From positions 1 to 49,317 of the forward strand of contig JAHLFB010000075.1 in the NCBI GenBank assembly GCA_018884025.1: DNA of 49,317 nt, in the 5' to 3' direction. Under the pieces are notes generated by a model. That model saw only the letters and a program-made list of their open reading frames with translations, did not search any database and was not told the DNA's origin. This document shows positions 32,199 through 41,334 of the stretch, piece after piece. The translations under genes were made by a program, and so were the position numbers. Positions within the stretch are counted from its first letter, which is position 1. Each line of letters starts with the position of its first letter. This DNA is from Candidatus Phocaeicola faecipullorum. Lineage in GTDB: Bacteria; Bacteroidota; Bacteroidia; Bacteroidales; Bacteroidaceae.

Positions 32199-32274
32199 AT
32201 ATATCAGATATAATATTAATAATCAACAATTTACCATTAGTAATAATAGAGAAAAAAGTAGTATATTATAAATC

Positions 32275-33903
32275 TTATTTTGATATATTCATGACTTTAT
32301 TTTCAAAATCTTCACGGGCACATGCTGCCCTGTTTCTAATTCTGGTACGATAATTGTAAATAGTTGTTACCGAATATCTCAAGAACTGGGCTATTTTTAC
32401 GCTATCAGTTATTCCTAAACGTATTAATGCAAAAATTCTAAGTTCTGTATTAAGTAATTCACCTTGTTTAATTTGAATAGGTTCTGTCAGTAAAGAATTA
32501 AAATCATCTACAAAATTTGGATATATCTGTAAGAATGTCGTATCAAAACCAGTATAAAAATCCTTTAATTCAGCCTCAATAAAAGAAGAAGACTTTAATA
32601 ACTTATATAAATCATCCAATTTCCCTGCAGATGCTATTTTGTTTAAATGATGGCGATACTGTTCTATTTTATCAAGATAAACCGAACATTGATTCAAATA
32701 ATGACCAACATATTCCTCTTTAATATAATTTGATTCTGTCAAAGATTTATTCATATCAATAAGTTTCTGATTAGCCTCTTTTAATTCAGAATTCACTTTA
32801 GATAATTCATTATTTATTTTTATCAAGTTCAATCGAGCCACCGTTATTTTCTTTTTTTGCAAATAAAAAATGACAATGGCCACAATAAGACATAACGATA
32901 ACACACTAATGGTAAGCAATGTATTCTTCAACCGTTTCTGGTGATTAATTTCTTTCAGATGATAAGACTCATTTATAATTGGAAACATTTTCTGCACCTC
33001 CAATATTCTCCATCTAGCGTTACATTTTACAGCATCATCCATACATAGTGTCACATATTTATAGGCCCTGTCAATATCTCCCTCTTCATATAGCATTACT
33101 GCAAGCCTTCTTAAAGACACATATTCTCTGACAACAGATTTTATATCACCGATAGAAGACAATATAAGATACTTCTTTTCATTATATTTATCATTTATAC
33201 CTCTATATGATTCAGATAGCGTATAGTATAATATTGCTTTATCATGTAAACTAATGTCTGATTTATTTAAATATTCTTTTATCAAACATATTGCTTTATT
33301 ATAATCACCATTGAAATTATATGAATCGGACTTTACAATAACATATGGCAATGTTCCTTCCTGATTATATGCCACTATAGAATCACGATATCTGTTTGTT
33401 TCATGAAGATATCTATCACGCATAATATCTACTGTTACGAAATCAGCCAAGAGTCCATATATTGTTCTATATGTATGAAAATAATAAGGAAGTAGAAAAC
33501 CTGGCAGCTCATCTTGCTTAATCCCATCCATTATCTCTAATGATTCTTTAAACATACCAAGCATACATAAAGTTTCAACTATATTCATACTGGCATCATT
33601 GATATAATCTTTATTATTTATACTCAATGCCAATTGATATTTTTCATGAGCAATTTTTAATGACTTGTTAGTATCATAATTCCTATATGCATCAAACAGT
33701 TTTCCTAAAATCTGATATTTACTTTCTTTTGAGGTAGCATAACGAAACATATCCTCCAATAATAACAACTCTTTTTCTTTTGCTTCCTCATATTCACTCC
33801 TTTTATTAATTTCTTCATCAAGCTGCAATAACAAAGTATTATTATTAGAAAAAAGAACATTAACGTATAACAATAATAATAAATAGAAAAAAATTCGTTT
33901 CAT
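32275..33903 (-). CDS. SusR-like membrane-anchored transcription regulator (TPR, coiled coil, HTH)
   Basis: Protein of 542 residues. Signal-like start (MKRIFFYLLLLLYVNVLF), TPR-like helical sensor region in the periplasm (about 40-310), one membrane helix at about 328-348 (TISVLSLCLIVAIVIFYLQ), an Asn/Lys/Glu-rich coiled coil at about 352-392, a helical region typical of the DUF6377 group (GHYLNQCSVYLDKIEQYRHHL), and a C-terminal LuxR-type helix-turn-helix at about 482-525 (LNTELRIFALIRLGITDSVKIA, SVTTIYNYRTRIRNRA). This matches the architecture of SusR-type glycan sensors. It lies just upstream of the susC operon in the same direction and probably activates it on dextran. The gene is extremely AT-rich, more so than its neighbours. 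Confidence 0.85.
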   Translation of the reverse strand: MKRIFFYLLLLLYVNVLFSNNNTLLLQLDEEINKRSEYEEAKEKELLLLEDMFRYATSKESKYQILGKLFDAYRNYDTNKSLKIAHEKYQLALSINNKDYINDASMNIVETLCMLGMFKESLEIMDGIKQDELPGFLLPYYFHTYRTIYGLLADFVTVDIMRDRYLHETNRYRDSIVAYNQEGTLPYVIVKSDSYNFNGDYNKAICLIKEYLNKSDISLHDKAILYYTLSESYRGINDKYNEKKYLILSSIGDIKSVVREYVSLRRLAVMLYEEGDIDRAYKYVTLCMDDAVKCNARWRILEVQKMFPIINESYHLKEINHQKRLKNTLLTISVLSLCLIVAIVIFYLQKKKITVARLNLIKINNELSKVNSELKEANQKLIDMNKSLTESNYIKEEYVGHYLNQCSVYLDKIEQYRHHLNKIASAGKLDDLYKLLKSSSFIEAELKDFYTGFDTTFLQIYPNFVDDFNSLLTEPIQIKQGELLNTELRIFALIRLGITDSVKIAQFLRYSVTTIYNYRTRIRNRAACAREDFENKVMNISK

Positions 33904-33966
33904 TATATTAGTATTCTTTATATGATTCTTATTATCAGTTTTATATAATAAACAAAAGTGATATCA

Positions 33967-33999
33967 CAAATATAGTGAAATTTGTTCTAATAATTCAAA
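33967..33999 (-). promoter_or_regulatory. -33/-7 promoter of the SusR-like regulator
   Basis: On the minus strand TTTG (33999-33996) is followed after 21 bp by TATATTTG (33974-33967). This is one of the few promoters in the window with both elements at the normal Bacteroides spacing, which suits constitutive expression of a sensor. It is 63 bp before the ATG. Confidence 0.6.
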
Positions 34000-34012
34000 C
34001 ATACAATAAAAC

Positions 34013-34052
34013 AAAAGCTTCGTTATTAACAATAATCAATAACAAAGCTTTT
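34013..34052 (-). terminator. hairpin terminator after the BtuB-like receptor gene
   Basis: On the minus strand AAAAGCTTTGTTATT pairs with AATAACGAAGCTTTT (one mismatch) around a 10-base loop, and is followed by GTTTTATTG. It lies 16 bp after the receptor stop and before the regulator promoter. Confidence 0.7.
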
Positions 34053-34068
34053 AATAATAATGCCATAT

Positions 34069-36129
34069 TTAGAACTTAAACCTATAGCTTGCTCCTGCCC
34101 TTACCCATATTCCGGGTTGAGGAATATTGCCATGGTCATAGTATGTCTTGTTCAGAAGGTTGTTTCCTTCTACATATATCTTATACTGAGGCGCATTCCA
34201 TGAGAGTCGTGCATCTACAAGCGAGTACGGCTCGTATGGCACCATCGAATTACCTTTCTGGTAATTACCCATACGGTCCTGCCAGCGGTATGACACATTC
34301 ATCTCAAGCAGTTTCCAGATTCTGAAGTTTGCTTGCGCCACGAACTTATGTCTGAGATACTCCAATGCATATTTCGACTGTAGATTTGGCGTAGTTTCCT
34401 TATCCTGGTCAATATAGCTGTAAGACACATTGACCGTACGCACAAAAGCATCGCGCTGTATCAGTTCGCGTATATCAACAAGAACAGAGGTCTCAGCACC
34501 CATTGTATTGATTACGGCATGATTAACCGACTGCCATGGAGCGTCATCGCCTTGCGATATATCCTTTATCCAGTCTATCATGTCCGTTCCGTGATAACGG
34601 TACAAGCTCAGAGTACCACGTATTCCCGGACGAAGATACTTCACCCCAACTTCCACTGCCTGCATTTCCTCAGGTTTCAGATACTTGTCGGCTTTATGAC
34701 CTCCAACGGAATAATACAGTTCTGTAAAAGTAGGCATACGCAATGAAGTGTTGTAAGATGCATAAACCTTCCAGTCGCGCGCGAACTGATAGCTGGCATC
34801 AACACCCGGATAGAAACGGAACTTCATTTCATTTCCGGTGTTCTTTACGGCTATCACTCCCGCTGAAAGAGTGAAACGCCTCAACACAATATTATGTTCC
34901 AGATGAAAACTCAGATTGGTCCTGTTAAGTCCGAGAGTAAAATCGGCATCAGCACCGGGAACTTTTACCGGAGAATTGAGCGGTTCTCCAAGCGATGTAC
35001 TCCTTACACCTTCATTTCTGAACTCCGCTCCGAATGCCGTCTTTCCGAGGAATGTCTGGATGTGGTTGTTTAGATTTACACCATATACATCGGTCTGATG
35101 ATAATTGAAAGGAGATTTTTCCGGCATTCCACGATAAAATTCAAATCTGTCGTCCGAACGGTTCCAATAGACAGACGGCTTGAAATGATAGACATCACCC
35201 TTGGTTTCCGCCTGAACAGCAGTGTAATACTTCCTTACGTGCTCGAACTGCTCGTCGGAAAGATTACTGTAGAAAGTGTTCGCACCATAATCCTTGTTTG
35301 TGAAACCTGCATGCCAGCGCACATCCACCTGGTCGTTCTCATATCGTCCCTGATAGAAGAGCCTTGCATACTTGAAATCAGCATTAAGATTTCCTGCCTT
35401 GCTACGACTGAATCCGTCACTACGGCTGTAACTGCCAGAGACCTGGTTACTCAAACCATTCTTCACATGGCTTACCATAGCTCCACCTTTGAAATAGCCA
35501 TAAGAACCGCCGTCGGCAAACACCTCTGCCCCGCTGTCCTTTGCAGTACGCGTAACGATATTGATAGCTCCCACCAGCGATGATGTGCCATACACACGTC
35601 CCGCAGGTCCTTCCAAGACCTCGATACGTTCTATTTCACTTAATTCAACAGGAAAATCGGCCGCGTTATGGCCAGTTTGTGGGTCGCAGATGTTTATTCC
35701 GTTCAGAAGGATAGTAATTTGGTCGAACGTTCCCCCACGAATACTTATGTCCGTTTGTACTCCCATGTCACCGCGCTGTCGGACATCAACGCCGGCGGCA
35801 TACTTTAACAGGTCGTTAATACTCTGTACAGGGGCGGCGGCAATAGCCTCGCGGTCGAGTACAGTCACGATTCGTGCTGCCTGGCTCACTGTGAGCGGCA
35901 CACGGCTACCGGTTACCTCCACTTCCTCCAGCTCATACAGTTTCTCGCCTGCATTGTTTTTCTCGGCAGTCTGGGCTGATATACCAGAAACAGGTGCAGA
36001 TGCCAGCATAGCTACTGTCATCACCCCGATACTTACCGGAGATTTCAATGTGGAGAACACTGCATACGAGCGATTGGAATAGCGTCTGAAACGCATAGTC
36101 CGGCTGCTTTTCTGAATGTTTTCTTTCAT
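34069..36129 (-). CDS. BtuB-like TonB-dependent outer-membrane receptor
   Basis: Barrel receptor of 686 residues without the carboxypeptidase-like N-terminal domain or signature of SusC, so a cofactor or metal-complex receptor is more likely than a glycan importer. Long basic n-region before the signal helix (SIGVMTVAMLASAPVSGISA), TonB box region (LEEVEVTGSR), plug (SINDLLKYAAGVDVRQRG, ISIRGGTFDQITILLNGINICDPQTGHN, IERIEVLEGPAGRVYGTSSLVGAINIVTRT) and a 22-strand-type barrel ending RAGASYRFKF. The nearest known group is BtuB (cobalamin), but there is no cobalamin riboswitch upstream and no btuF/C/D nearby, so the ligand is open. Its base composition is clearly more GC-rich than the neighbouring regulator gene. 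No susD partner. Confidence 0.85.
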   Translation of the reverse strand: MKENIQKSSRTMRFRRYSNRSYAVFSTLKSPVSIGVMTVAMLASAPVSGISAQTAEKNNAGEKLYELEEVEVTGSRVPLTVSQAARIVTVLDREAIAAAPVQSINDLLKYAAGVDVRQRGDMGVQTDISIRGGTFDQITILLNGINICDPQTGHNAADFPVELSEIERIEVLEGPAGRVYGTSSLVGAINIVTRTAKDSGAEVFADGGSYGYFKGGAMVSHVKNGLSNQVSGSYSRSDGFSRSKAGNLNADFKYARLFYQGRYENDQVDVRWHAGFTNKDYGANTFYSNLSDEQFEHVRKYYTAVQAETKGDVYHFKPSVYWNRSDDRFEFYRGMPEKSPFNYHQTDVYGVNLNNHIQTFLGKTAFGAEFRNEGVRSTSLGEPLNSPVKVPGADADFTLGLNRTNLSFHLEHNIVLRRFTLSAGVIAVKNTGNEMKFRFYPGVDASYQFARDWKVYASYNTSLRMPTFTELYYSVGGHKADKYLKPEEMQAVEVGVKYLRPGIRGTLSLYRYHGTDMIDWIKDISQGDDAPWQSVNHAVINTMGAETSVLVDIRELIQRDAFVRTVNVSYSYIDQDKETTPNLQSKYALEYLRHKFVAQANFRIWKLLEMNVSYRWQDRMGNYQKGNSMVPYEPYSLVDARLSWNAPQYKIYVEGNNLLNKTYYDHGNIPQPGIWVRAGASYRFKF

Positions 36130-36162
36130 TGGTTAATAATTAAATTGATTAAAAATGCGGGG

Positions 36163-36170
36163 CAAAGGTA
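36163..36170 (-). promoter_or_regulatory. -7 promoter box for the BtuB-like receptor
   Basis: TACCTTTG on the minus strand, the commonest form of the Bacteroides -7 box, 33 bp before the ATG. No clear -33 TTTG. Confidence 0.6.
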
Positions 36171-36174
36171 CAAA

Positions 36175-36425
36175 AGTTTAGATAGAAAACAATAGATGGC
36201 TAAATTCACACAGTCGATACGATAATATGACCAACAACGGTTTTCAACAGCATGAAAATACTTTATCAACATTTATCAACAATATGTTAATAAGCTGTAT
36301 ATCAAATAATATTACAACCTATATACACCTGTATATCAACAGCCCATAAATAGATATCAACATATATGTTAATATCAATAGAAGCAATAACATCTGAATA
36401 AATAATAGAGTAGGTATAGGCAATA
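36175..36425. other. AT-rich intergenic stretch with TATCAACA repeats
   Basis: No gene is seen. TATCAACA occurs four times on the plus strand, at 36264-36271, 36274-36281 (10 bp apart), 36334-36341 and 36355-36362 (21 bp apart), with related TGTTAATA strings between. The 9-mer TTATCAACA is one to two bases from a DnaA box, but no dnaA or other origin gene is near. This may be a binding region for a regulator of the receptor gene or simple-sequence drift. Confidence 0.4.
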
Positions 36426-36474
36426 TTAAAGGAGATAAAGTATGTTTCAATGAACATTACTTTACCTCCTTTAA
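36426..36474 (-). terminator. hairpin after the phosphoesterase operon, copy A of a repeated element
   Basis: Arms TTAAAGGAGATAAAGTA (36426-36442) and its near-complement (36458-36474) form a 17-bp stem with one imperfect pair. It lies 42 bp after the last stop of the operon, so a terminator role is likely although the tail is not a clean T-run. A closely related hairpin, copy B, lies at 48037-48088 after the U32 gene; both copies have the same orientation and share flanking bases such as AAGCAATA. Confidence 0.6.
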
Positions 36475-36516
36475 TTTTCAGATAAGCAATAGCTTCCTGA
36501 CTCCTTTAATCAATAA

Positions 36517-37935
36517 TTATTTCACTTCAACAGATTCAACATATTTGTTTCCAAATCTGTCTGTTACTGTCACTTCAATGTTTTTTGCTCCTTTCGATGG
36601 TTTTACGGAGAAGAAACAATAATCATTTGCCTGCGGAGTTGTCCCTTTGGACTTTAAAGTACCGTCAGCATGGCTCCTGCTCAAGTACATTGTGTAATCA
36701 GGGTCAACTGAAGAGAACGGCTTCATTTCCCCTTTATTCTTTCCGTCTTCTTTCCATTCCACTTTCCAACCTTCATCCCAGTTCCATACCTTAACGCATA
36801 ATTCATCAACATGGTTAGGGAAAGTTCCTATAGGATAAACCTTAATCTGATAATTTCTCGGCTTGGCCAAAGTCTTGTAATGCCACTGCAATCCAAGAGG
36901 AGAAGACTCAAACACCTGATAGCCCATAGGAGTCCCATCATAAGCATATTTACAATTGCCAAGCCACCACGCACCACCTATAGAGGCAACCATGTGTTCC
37001 CTTACATTAGGGCGTAACAATATGTTTGAATGAATATGTGTATGACCTGTAAGAATTGACACATCGTAATCCTTAAGAATATCCATCAGTTCTTCCGCAC
37101 CTTCCAGTTTTTTGTCAATATAATAGATATAAGCCGGAGCATGCATTGCCACAAACACATGAGAACCCTTTGGTATGTATTCAATATACTTTCTCACCCA
37201 TTGAAGCTGGTCGGACGTAATCCTTTCATCATATTTGCGGTTCCCTTTGTAATCAATATTATCAAGAACTATATAATAATCACGTCCCATATTGAAAGCA
37301 TAGTAATTAGGACCGAATGACTCTTTATATACAAGCTCGCTCTTCTTGTTGTCGCTGAAATACTCTTCATGGTCATGATTGCCTATGACAGGATATACGG
37401 GATAGCCCAAGGTTTTCAAGTCATCCTTGAACCTGCCATAAGTCTCCTGATTATCCCATACCATATCACCAAGCAATATAGCAGCTACAGGAATACTTCT
37501 GTCCATGTATTCCTTTCCATAGTTTCTCAGGTCAGGCAGAGCCTCATTTTCCATTCTGAGATATGCAGTATCATTACCCGGCTGTGTATCGCCGACGGCA
37601 AACATGGTATATCTGCCTTGTGGGACGCTGTACTCGAAAAGTTCGAAATCATGTTTCTTTGCCGAAACCGACTTGTAAAAGCATGGTGTTCCTGTAGAAT
37701 AAGAAGCCACATAGCCCGAAGGTGTCACAACATAAATGAAATCAGATAAAGAGGTATCTGTATCAAGTTTGTAGTTCCCAAGAGAATCTGTAGTTGTAAA
37801 GTTCACTCCATCTGTAACTACAACCTCACTTATTCCCTTTTTTCCACAAAACACTTTACCTGTTATCTCTTTTGCGCAAACATTTATACTGTTTGCCAAA
37901 AGAATAAAACTCAAAAAATATATATTGCGATTCAT
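36517..37935 (-). CDS. exported calcineurin-type metallophosphoesterase (operon end)
   Basis: Phosphoesterase of 472 residues using a two-metal centre. Signal peptide (YFLSFILLANSINVCA), then a small N-terminal beta domain (about 25-100, ITGKVFCGKKGISEVVVTDG), the calcineurin fold with all five metal-binding blocks (Asp116 in GDTQ, Asp157 in GDMVWD, Asn186-His187 in GNHDHE, His265 in MHAP, His298/His300 in GHTHIH), and a C-terminal beta domain ending in VTDRFGNKYVESVEVK. This N-core-C layout is common in Bacteroidota exported phosphoesterases. It shares this architecture with the first gene of the operon, so the two are paralogues. Substrate unknown; position suggests a phosphorylated compound handled by the SusCD pair. 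Confidence 0.9.
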   Translation of the reverse strand: MNRNIYFLSFILLANSINVCAKEITGKVFCGKKGISEVVVTDGVNFTTTDSLGNYKLDTDTSLSDFIYVVTPSGYVASYSTGTPCFYKSVSAKKHDFELFEYSVPQGRYTMFAVGDTQPGNDTAYLRMENEALPDLRNYGKEYMDRSIPVAAILLGDMVWDNQETYGRFKDDLKTLGYPVYPVIGNHDHEEYFSDNKKSELVYKESFGPNYYAFNMGRDYYIVLDNIDYKGNRKYDERITSDQLQWVRKYIEYIPKGSHVFVAMHAPAYIYYIDKKLEGAEELMDILKDYDVSILTGHTHIHSNILLRPNVREHMVASIGGAWWLGNCKYAYDGTPMGYQVFESSPLGLQWHYKTLAKPRNYQIKVYPIGTFPNHVDELCVKVWNWDEGWKVEWKEDGKNKGEMKPFSSVDPDYTMYLSRSHADGTLKSKGTTPQANDYCFFSVKPSKGAKNIEVTVTDRFGNKYVESVEVK

Positions 37936-37958
37936 TTGTTAATCATCTAAATTTAAAA

Positions 37959-39464
37959 TCATCTTACCTGAACAAGTTTGATATTGTCAATAAACCAACG
38001 TTTGTAGACAGAACTTCCTGTTGTATCTTTATTATCACCCCAACCGTCAGACTTTATACTTATTCGCGTATCTTTTGTTATTTCAATTCCTTCAATAAAA
38101 ATTTCAGCATGTAACCACTCAAGCTTGTCGACAGTATCTACAAAACTATGTCCAATAGGTTCCAATTCTGTTACATCACTTCCATTTGTAATAGAAACAA
38201 TAATGTTCACAGGGTCGAATTTTCTTGTTCCTCCAACCATAGGAGCCCAATCGAAAGATAATTTCAGTTTTGAGTTTTCCGGAATATTATCTATTGAAGG
38301 CAAAGTTAAACCAGCTTGATAATCTGTCTTACCGAATTTAAGATAACAATCCTGTAAATAAATTGCATTTCCCGGAATCTGTTCCAGACCATATCCACGA
38401 GCCAACAAAGCTTCAGACGCCAATTGTCCTTCAGGATTCTTTGCCGAATATATCTGCGGTGCACTACCAGAACCATCATTCTCTACCGTCTGTCCGGCAC
38501 CGCTATTCTCTGCCCATGGCTTCAACCACTCAAAATTTTCAGAGAAGTATATAACCTCATATACTCCGTCATCCTGTATTGACTCAAGGACAATTCTTAC
38601 AACAGGAGCCGCCGTTCCGGAATAATAGCCTTTCAATATCACATAATGACCATTCAAATTGCTATAATCCCCAGAAACATCAACCAAAGAAACTGAGTTT
38701 GCAGCACCTTCTATTGTTATGACATTATCCAGGAACACTCCTCTTAAAGTAACATATTCCCTTTTGTCGGAAGTGTAGGAATCAATCTTGTCTGTAATTT
38801 CAACAGGTTGCGGATGATTTATTTCATGACCTTTGGACAACACAGTAACTTTATCGCAAATGATATTGGACAGCTTATATGTATCGGACTCTTTCGTTCC
38901 CATTATATATACTTCATCGCCAACCTCAACATTCTCGGATGTCTCAATGTAAATGTTACTGTCGAAAGAGGCACTTGTGACAATACATCCGCCAGTTGTC
39001 ACCGCAGAGACATACGCGCCCGGGACTATAACTACTGTTCCATCTTCCAATGACAATACATCAGATACTGAATATTCCTTACAGTCGCGGTATTTGTCTC
39101 CATCCTGTGAGACCTTCACTTCTGCCCTGCTGGACAGAGTACTTCCTCTAAACACCACTGTAGCCTCTCTCGGATTGTCTATCGAACCATCTCTCATATT
39201 CTCAGACACGGATATCGTAACTTCCGTGGTTCCTGAACCTGTAGCCGGTGTAACTGTGACCCACTCTGGAATTTCCTCCATGTACCATTCCGCATCAGAG
39301 TAAACTGTTATTATTTTCTCAGTCGGATTCTGAGCAGAAAAAGTCAAGGAGCTCGTACTTGCGAGAACCGCACGCGCCACATTATCTTCTTCCTTACTAC
39401 AACCGCAAAGTAAAGCAACCATGAGGCACAACGCCGGCATAAATATTTTATTTGTAAATTTCAT
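37959..39464 (-). CDS. BACON-domain surface lipoprotein, probable substrate-binding protein
   Basis: Lipoprotein of 501 residues (Cys22, VALLCGCSKE) without recognisable catalytic residues. A BACON domain at about 33-120 (SSLTFSAQNPTEKIITVYSDAEW... broken here for length; ends EVKVSQDGD) is followed by OB-fold-like/DUF5689-type modules (about 130-310, GDEVYIMGTKESDTYKLSNI; YVTLRGVFLDNVITI) and a C-terminal jelly-roll domain (about 315-500, IYFSENFEWLKPW; KRWFIDNIKLVQV). It sits directly after susD, the usual slot for a surface glycan-binding protein. The OB-like modules are often found beside nuclease or phosphatase domains in Bacteroidota, which agrees with the phosphoesterases in this operon. 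Ligand not identified. Confidence 0.75.
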   Translation of the reverse strand: MKFTNKIFMPALCLMVALLCGCSKEEDNVARAVLASTSSLTFSAQNPTEKIITVYSDAEWYMEEIPEWVTVTPATGSGTTEVTISVSENMRDGSIDNPREATVVFRGSTLSSRAEVKVSQDGDKYRDCKEYSVSDVLSLEDGTVVIVPGAYVSAVTTGGCIVTSASFDSNIYIETSENVEVGDEVYIMGTKESDTYKLSNIICDKVTVLSKGHEINHPQPVEITDKIDSYTSDKREYVTLRGVFLDNVITIEGAANSVSLVDVSGDYSNLNGHYVILKGYYSGTAAPVVRIVLESIQDDGVYEVIYFSENFEWLKPWAENSGAGQTVENDGSGSAPQIYSAKNPEGQLASEALLARGYGLEQIPGNAIYLQDCYLKFGKTDYQAGLTLPSIDNIPENSKLKLSFDWAPMVGGTRKFDPVNIIVSITNGSDVTELEPIGHSFVDTVDKLEWLHAEIFIEGIEITKDTRISIKSDGWGDNKDTTGSSVYKRWFIDNIKLVQVR

Positions 39465-39495
39465 AATAGCCTATATTATATTTTACACATATTAT

Positions 39496-41304
39496 TTAGA
39501 AATCAAGACCATCATCCCATCCCGGATTCTGTGTCAGGTTCTTGTTTAAAGAACGCTCGTTGATAGGAATCGGATACAGATAATCACGCTCCTCGTTGAA
39601 ACCGTTGCGTACTATGTCCTTATGGCGATACACATATCCGCTGTTATCGCCAGTAAGCGTAATGTCCTTACCTATTTCATAAACCAACACCCCTTCTCCG
39701 GCTTCAGGTTTGACGCCACCATTCGCATAAAGTATTACGTCCGCTTTTCCATCACCGCTCAAATCATATTCTCCGGGGCCTGGGAAATACATACCATAGA
39801 TGTCCTGGTCAACGCACGCTCCGGCTTTCCAGCGTACCAAATCGTCGAAACGGAAACCTTCCTGCATAAGTTCGATGGTACGTTCGCGGCGTATTTCCAA
39901 TATCACGCCTTTGTTGCTGCCTGTCACATTAGGATATCCATGTTCCTCAGACGAGAGATAACGGTCAGGATTGGCATTCGCCGCATCCATATCCAAGTGG
40001 GCATCGTTCATGCCTACACGGTCGCGCAGCAGATTAATGGATATATTCAGGTCTTCCTGATTCAATGTTCCCAATTCAGCCTTAGCCTCGGCATAGTTCA
40101 ACAAGACTTCAGCATAACGATATACCGGAAGGTCGCAGGTAGAATAGCTCGGACGGTCCACATTTCCGCCACATGCTGTCGGATCTTGTACGAATTTAAT
40201 AGGCTGATAGCCGGTAATGCTGGTCGATAAGTCCGGTGGAAGTACTGTAGTAGTACCGATACGAGTATATCCGGGAGTACGGATGCTCTGTGCCAGACGA
40301 GGGTCTCTGTCCTTGACCTCTTCAGCAAACTTCATTTCCTGCCAACCCTGTTTGTCGGTAAATCTGGTTCCATCTTTCATCAGATACGTATTCACCATCT
40401 TGCGTGTCAACCCCGGCTGTCCCTGAGTGGCAACCAACGCATGTCCGGTTGCATTGTGGTATATATGCAAACCGAAGTCGAAGTTAATGGCAAGGATATA
40501 TTCGTCCGGATTGGCATTTTCCTCGGCAAAGAGCATCATGTAGTCACTTTCCGGATGTCCGGTGGAATACAACTTATAAGGACCATCATGCATAATCTCA
40601 TAAGCCGCCTTAGCTGCCTGGTCAAGATAATAAGTATAATCGTTACCTTCCAAAGTCAAGTTGTGATACTTGCGGTAAGTTCCCTCGTAAAGGCAGAACT
40701 GAGCTTTCAGCGCCAACGCTGCCCAGCGGTTCACACGGTAAGGGCTGCTCGGCTCTTCTTCTCTGGTGGGAAGGTTATTAATGGCAAATTCAATGTCTTC
40801 TAACATCTTGGTCATGACCAATTCGCGCGAGTCACGCGGTTTGTAGAGGGCATCGTCAGAAGAACCCAACTCAACATCATACCAAGGCACATCGCCGAAA
40901 CGTTTTACTTTTTCAAAATAGAAGTATGCCCTGAAGAATTTGGTAAGTGCTGTATATTTGGTTACGGCTGCCTTGTCCTCACATTTGTCTATATTAGCCA
41001 GGAGGGTATTCATCTTGCGCAAGTCCGTCCAGCTCCATCCTCCACCGGAGGCGGGAACAGTACGTTTGTTTCCTCCGATAATTTCGTCCGACAATTTCTG
41101 CTGCACATAAATGTCACTCTGGTCATCGTAAGGCGACTTGTCCAACAGATTATTGTAGAAACTGTTGCTGAAAAGCTGTAAATCGCTCTCTGTCTTGAAA
41201 TAATCATCCTGAGAGATTTCACTTTTCGGGCTTAGGTCAAGCATACTGTCACATGAGGATAATCCCACCGAAAGGCTCAAAGCCGCTATAATAAATCGTT
41301 TCAT
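39496..41304 (-). CDS. SusD-family outer-membrane lipoprotein (phosphoesterase operon)
   Basis: SusD lid protein of 602 residues. Lipoprotein signal with Cys18 (VGLSSCDSML), N-terminal region SQDDYFKTESDLQLFSNSFYNNL, TPR-type helices (KYTALTKFFRAYFYFEKVKRFGDVPW) and C-terminal signature (LPVYRYAEVLLNYAEAKAELG; RRERTIELMQEGFRFDDLVRW), ending TQNPGW. It is longer than the SusD of the dextran-type locus, mainly through an insert near residues 480-560. Begins 30 bp after the susC stop. Intact. Confidence 0.94.
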   Translation of the reverse strand: MKRFIIAALSLSVGLSSCDSMLDLSPKSEISQDDYFKTESDLQLFSNSFYNNLLDKSPYDDQSDIYVQQKLSDEIIGGNKRTVPASGGGWSWTDLRKMNTLLANIDKCEDKAAVTKYTALTKFFRAYFYFEKVKRFGDVPWYDVELGSSDDALYKPRDSRELVMTKMLEDIEFAINNLPTREEEPSSPYRVNRWAALALKAQFCLYEGTYRKYHNLTLEGNDYTYYLDQAAKAAYEIMHDGPYKLYSTGHPESDYMMLFAEENANPDEYILAINFDFGLHIYHNATGHALVATQGQPGLTRKMVNTYLMKDGTRFTDKQGWQEMKFAEEVKDRDPRLAQSIRTPGYTRIGTTTVLPPDLSTSITGYQPIKFVQDPTACGGNVDRPSYSTCDLPVYRYAEVLLNYAEAKAELGTLNQEDLNISINLLRDRVGMNDAHLDMDAANANPDRYLSSEEHGYPNVTGSNKGVILEIRRERTIELMQEGFRFDDLVRWKAGACVDQDIYGMYFPGPGEYDLSGDGKADVILYANGGVKPEAGEGVLVYEIGKDITLTGDNSGYVYRHKDIVRNGFNEERDYLYPIPINERSLNKNLTQNPGWDDGLDF

Positions 41305-41334
41305 ATATATGTTTGTCTGTTAGTTGAATAATGA

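Noticed and set aside
36264-36362. Replication origin with DnaA boxes
   Set aside because: TATCAACA differs from the TTATNCACA consensus, and no dnaA, dnaN, gidA or parAB gene is near.
36130-36516. Cobalamin riboswitch before the BtuB-like gene
   Set aside because: A good -7 box lies 33 bp before the ATG, leaving too short a leader, and I see no B12-box type sequence or conserved stems.
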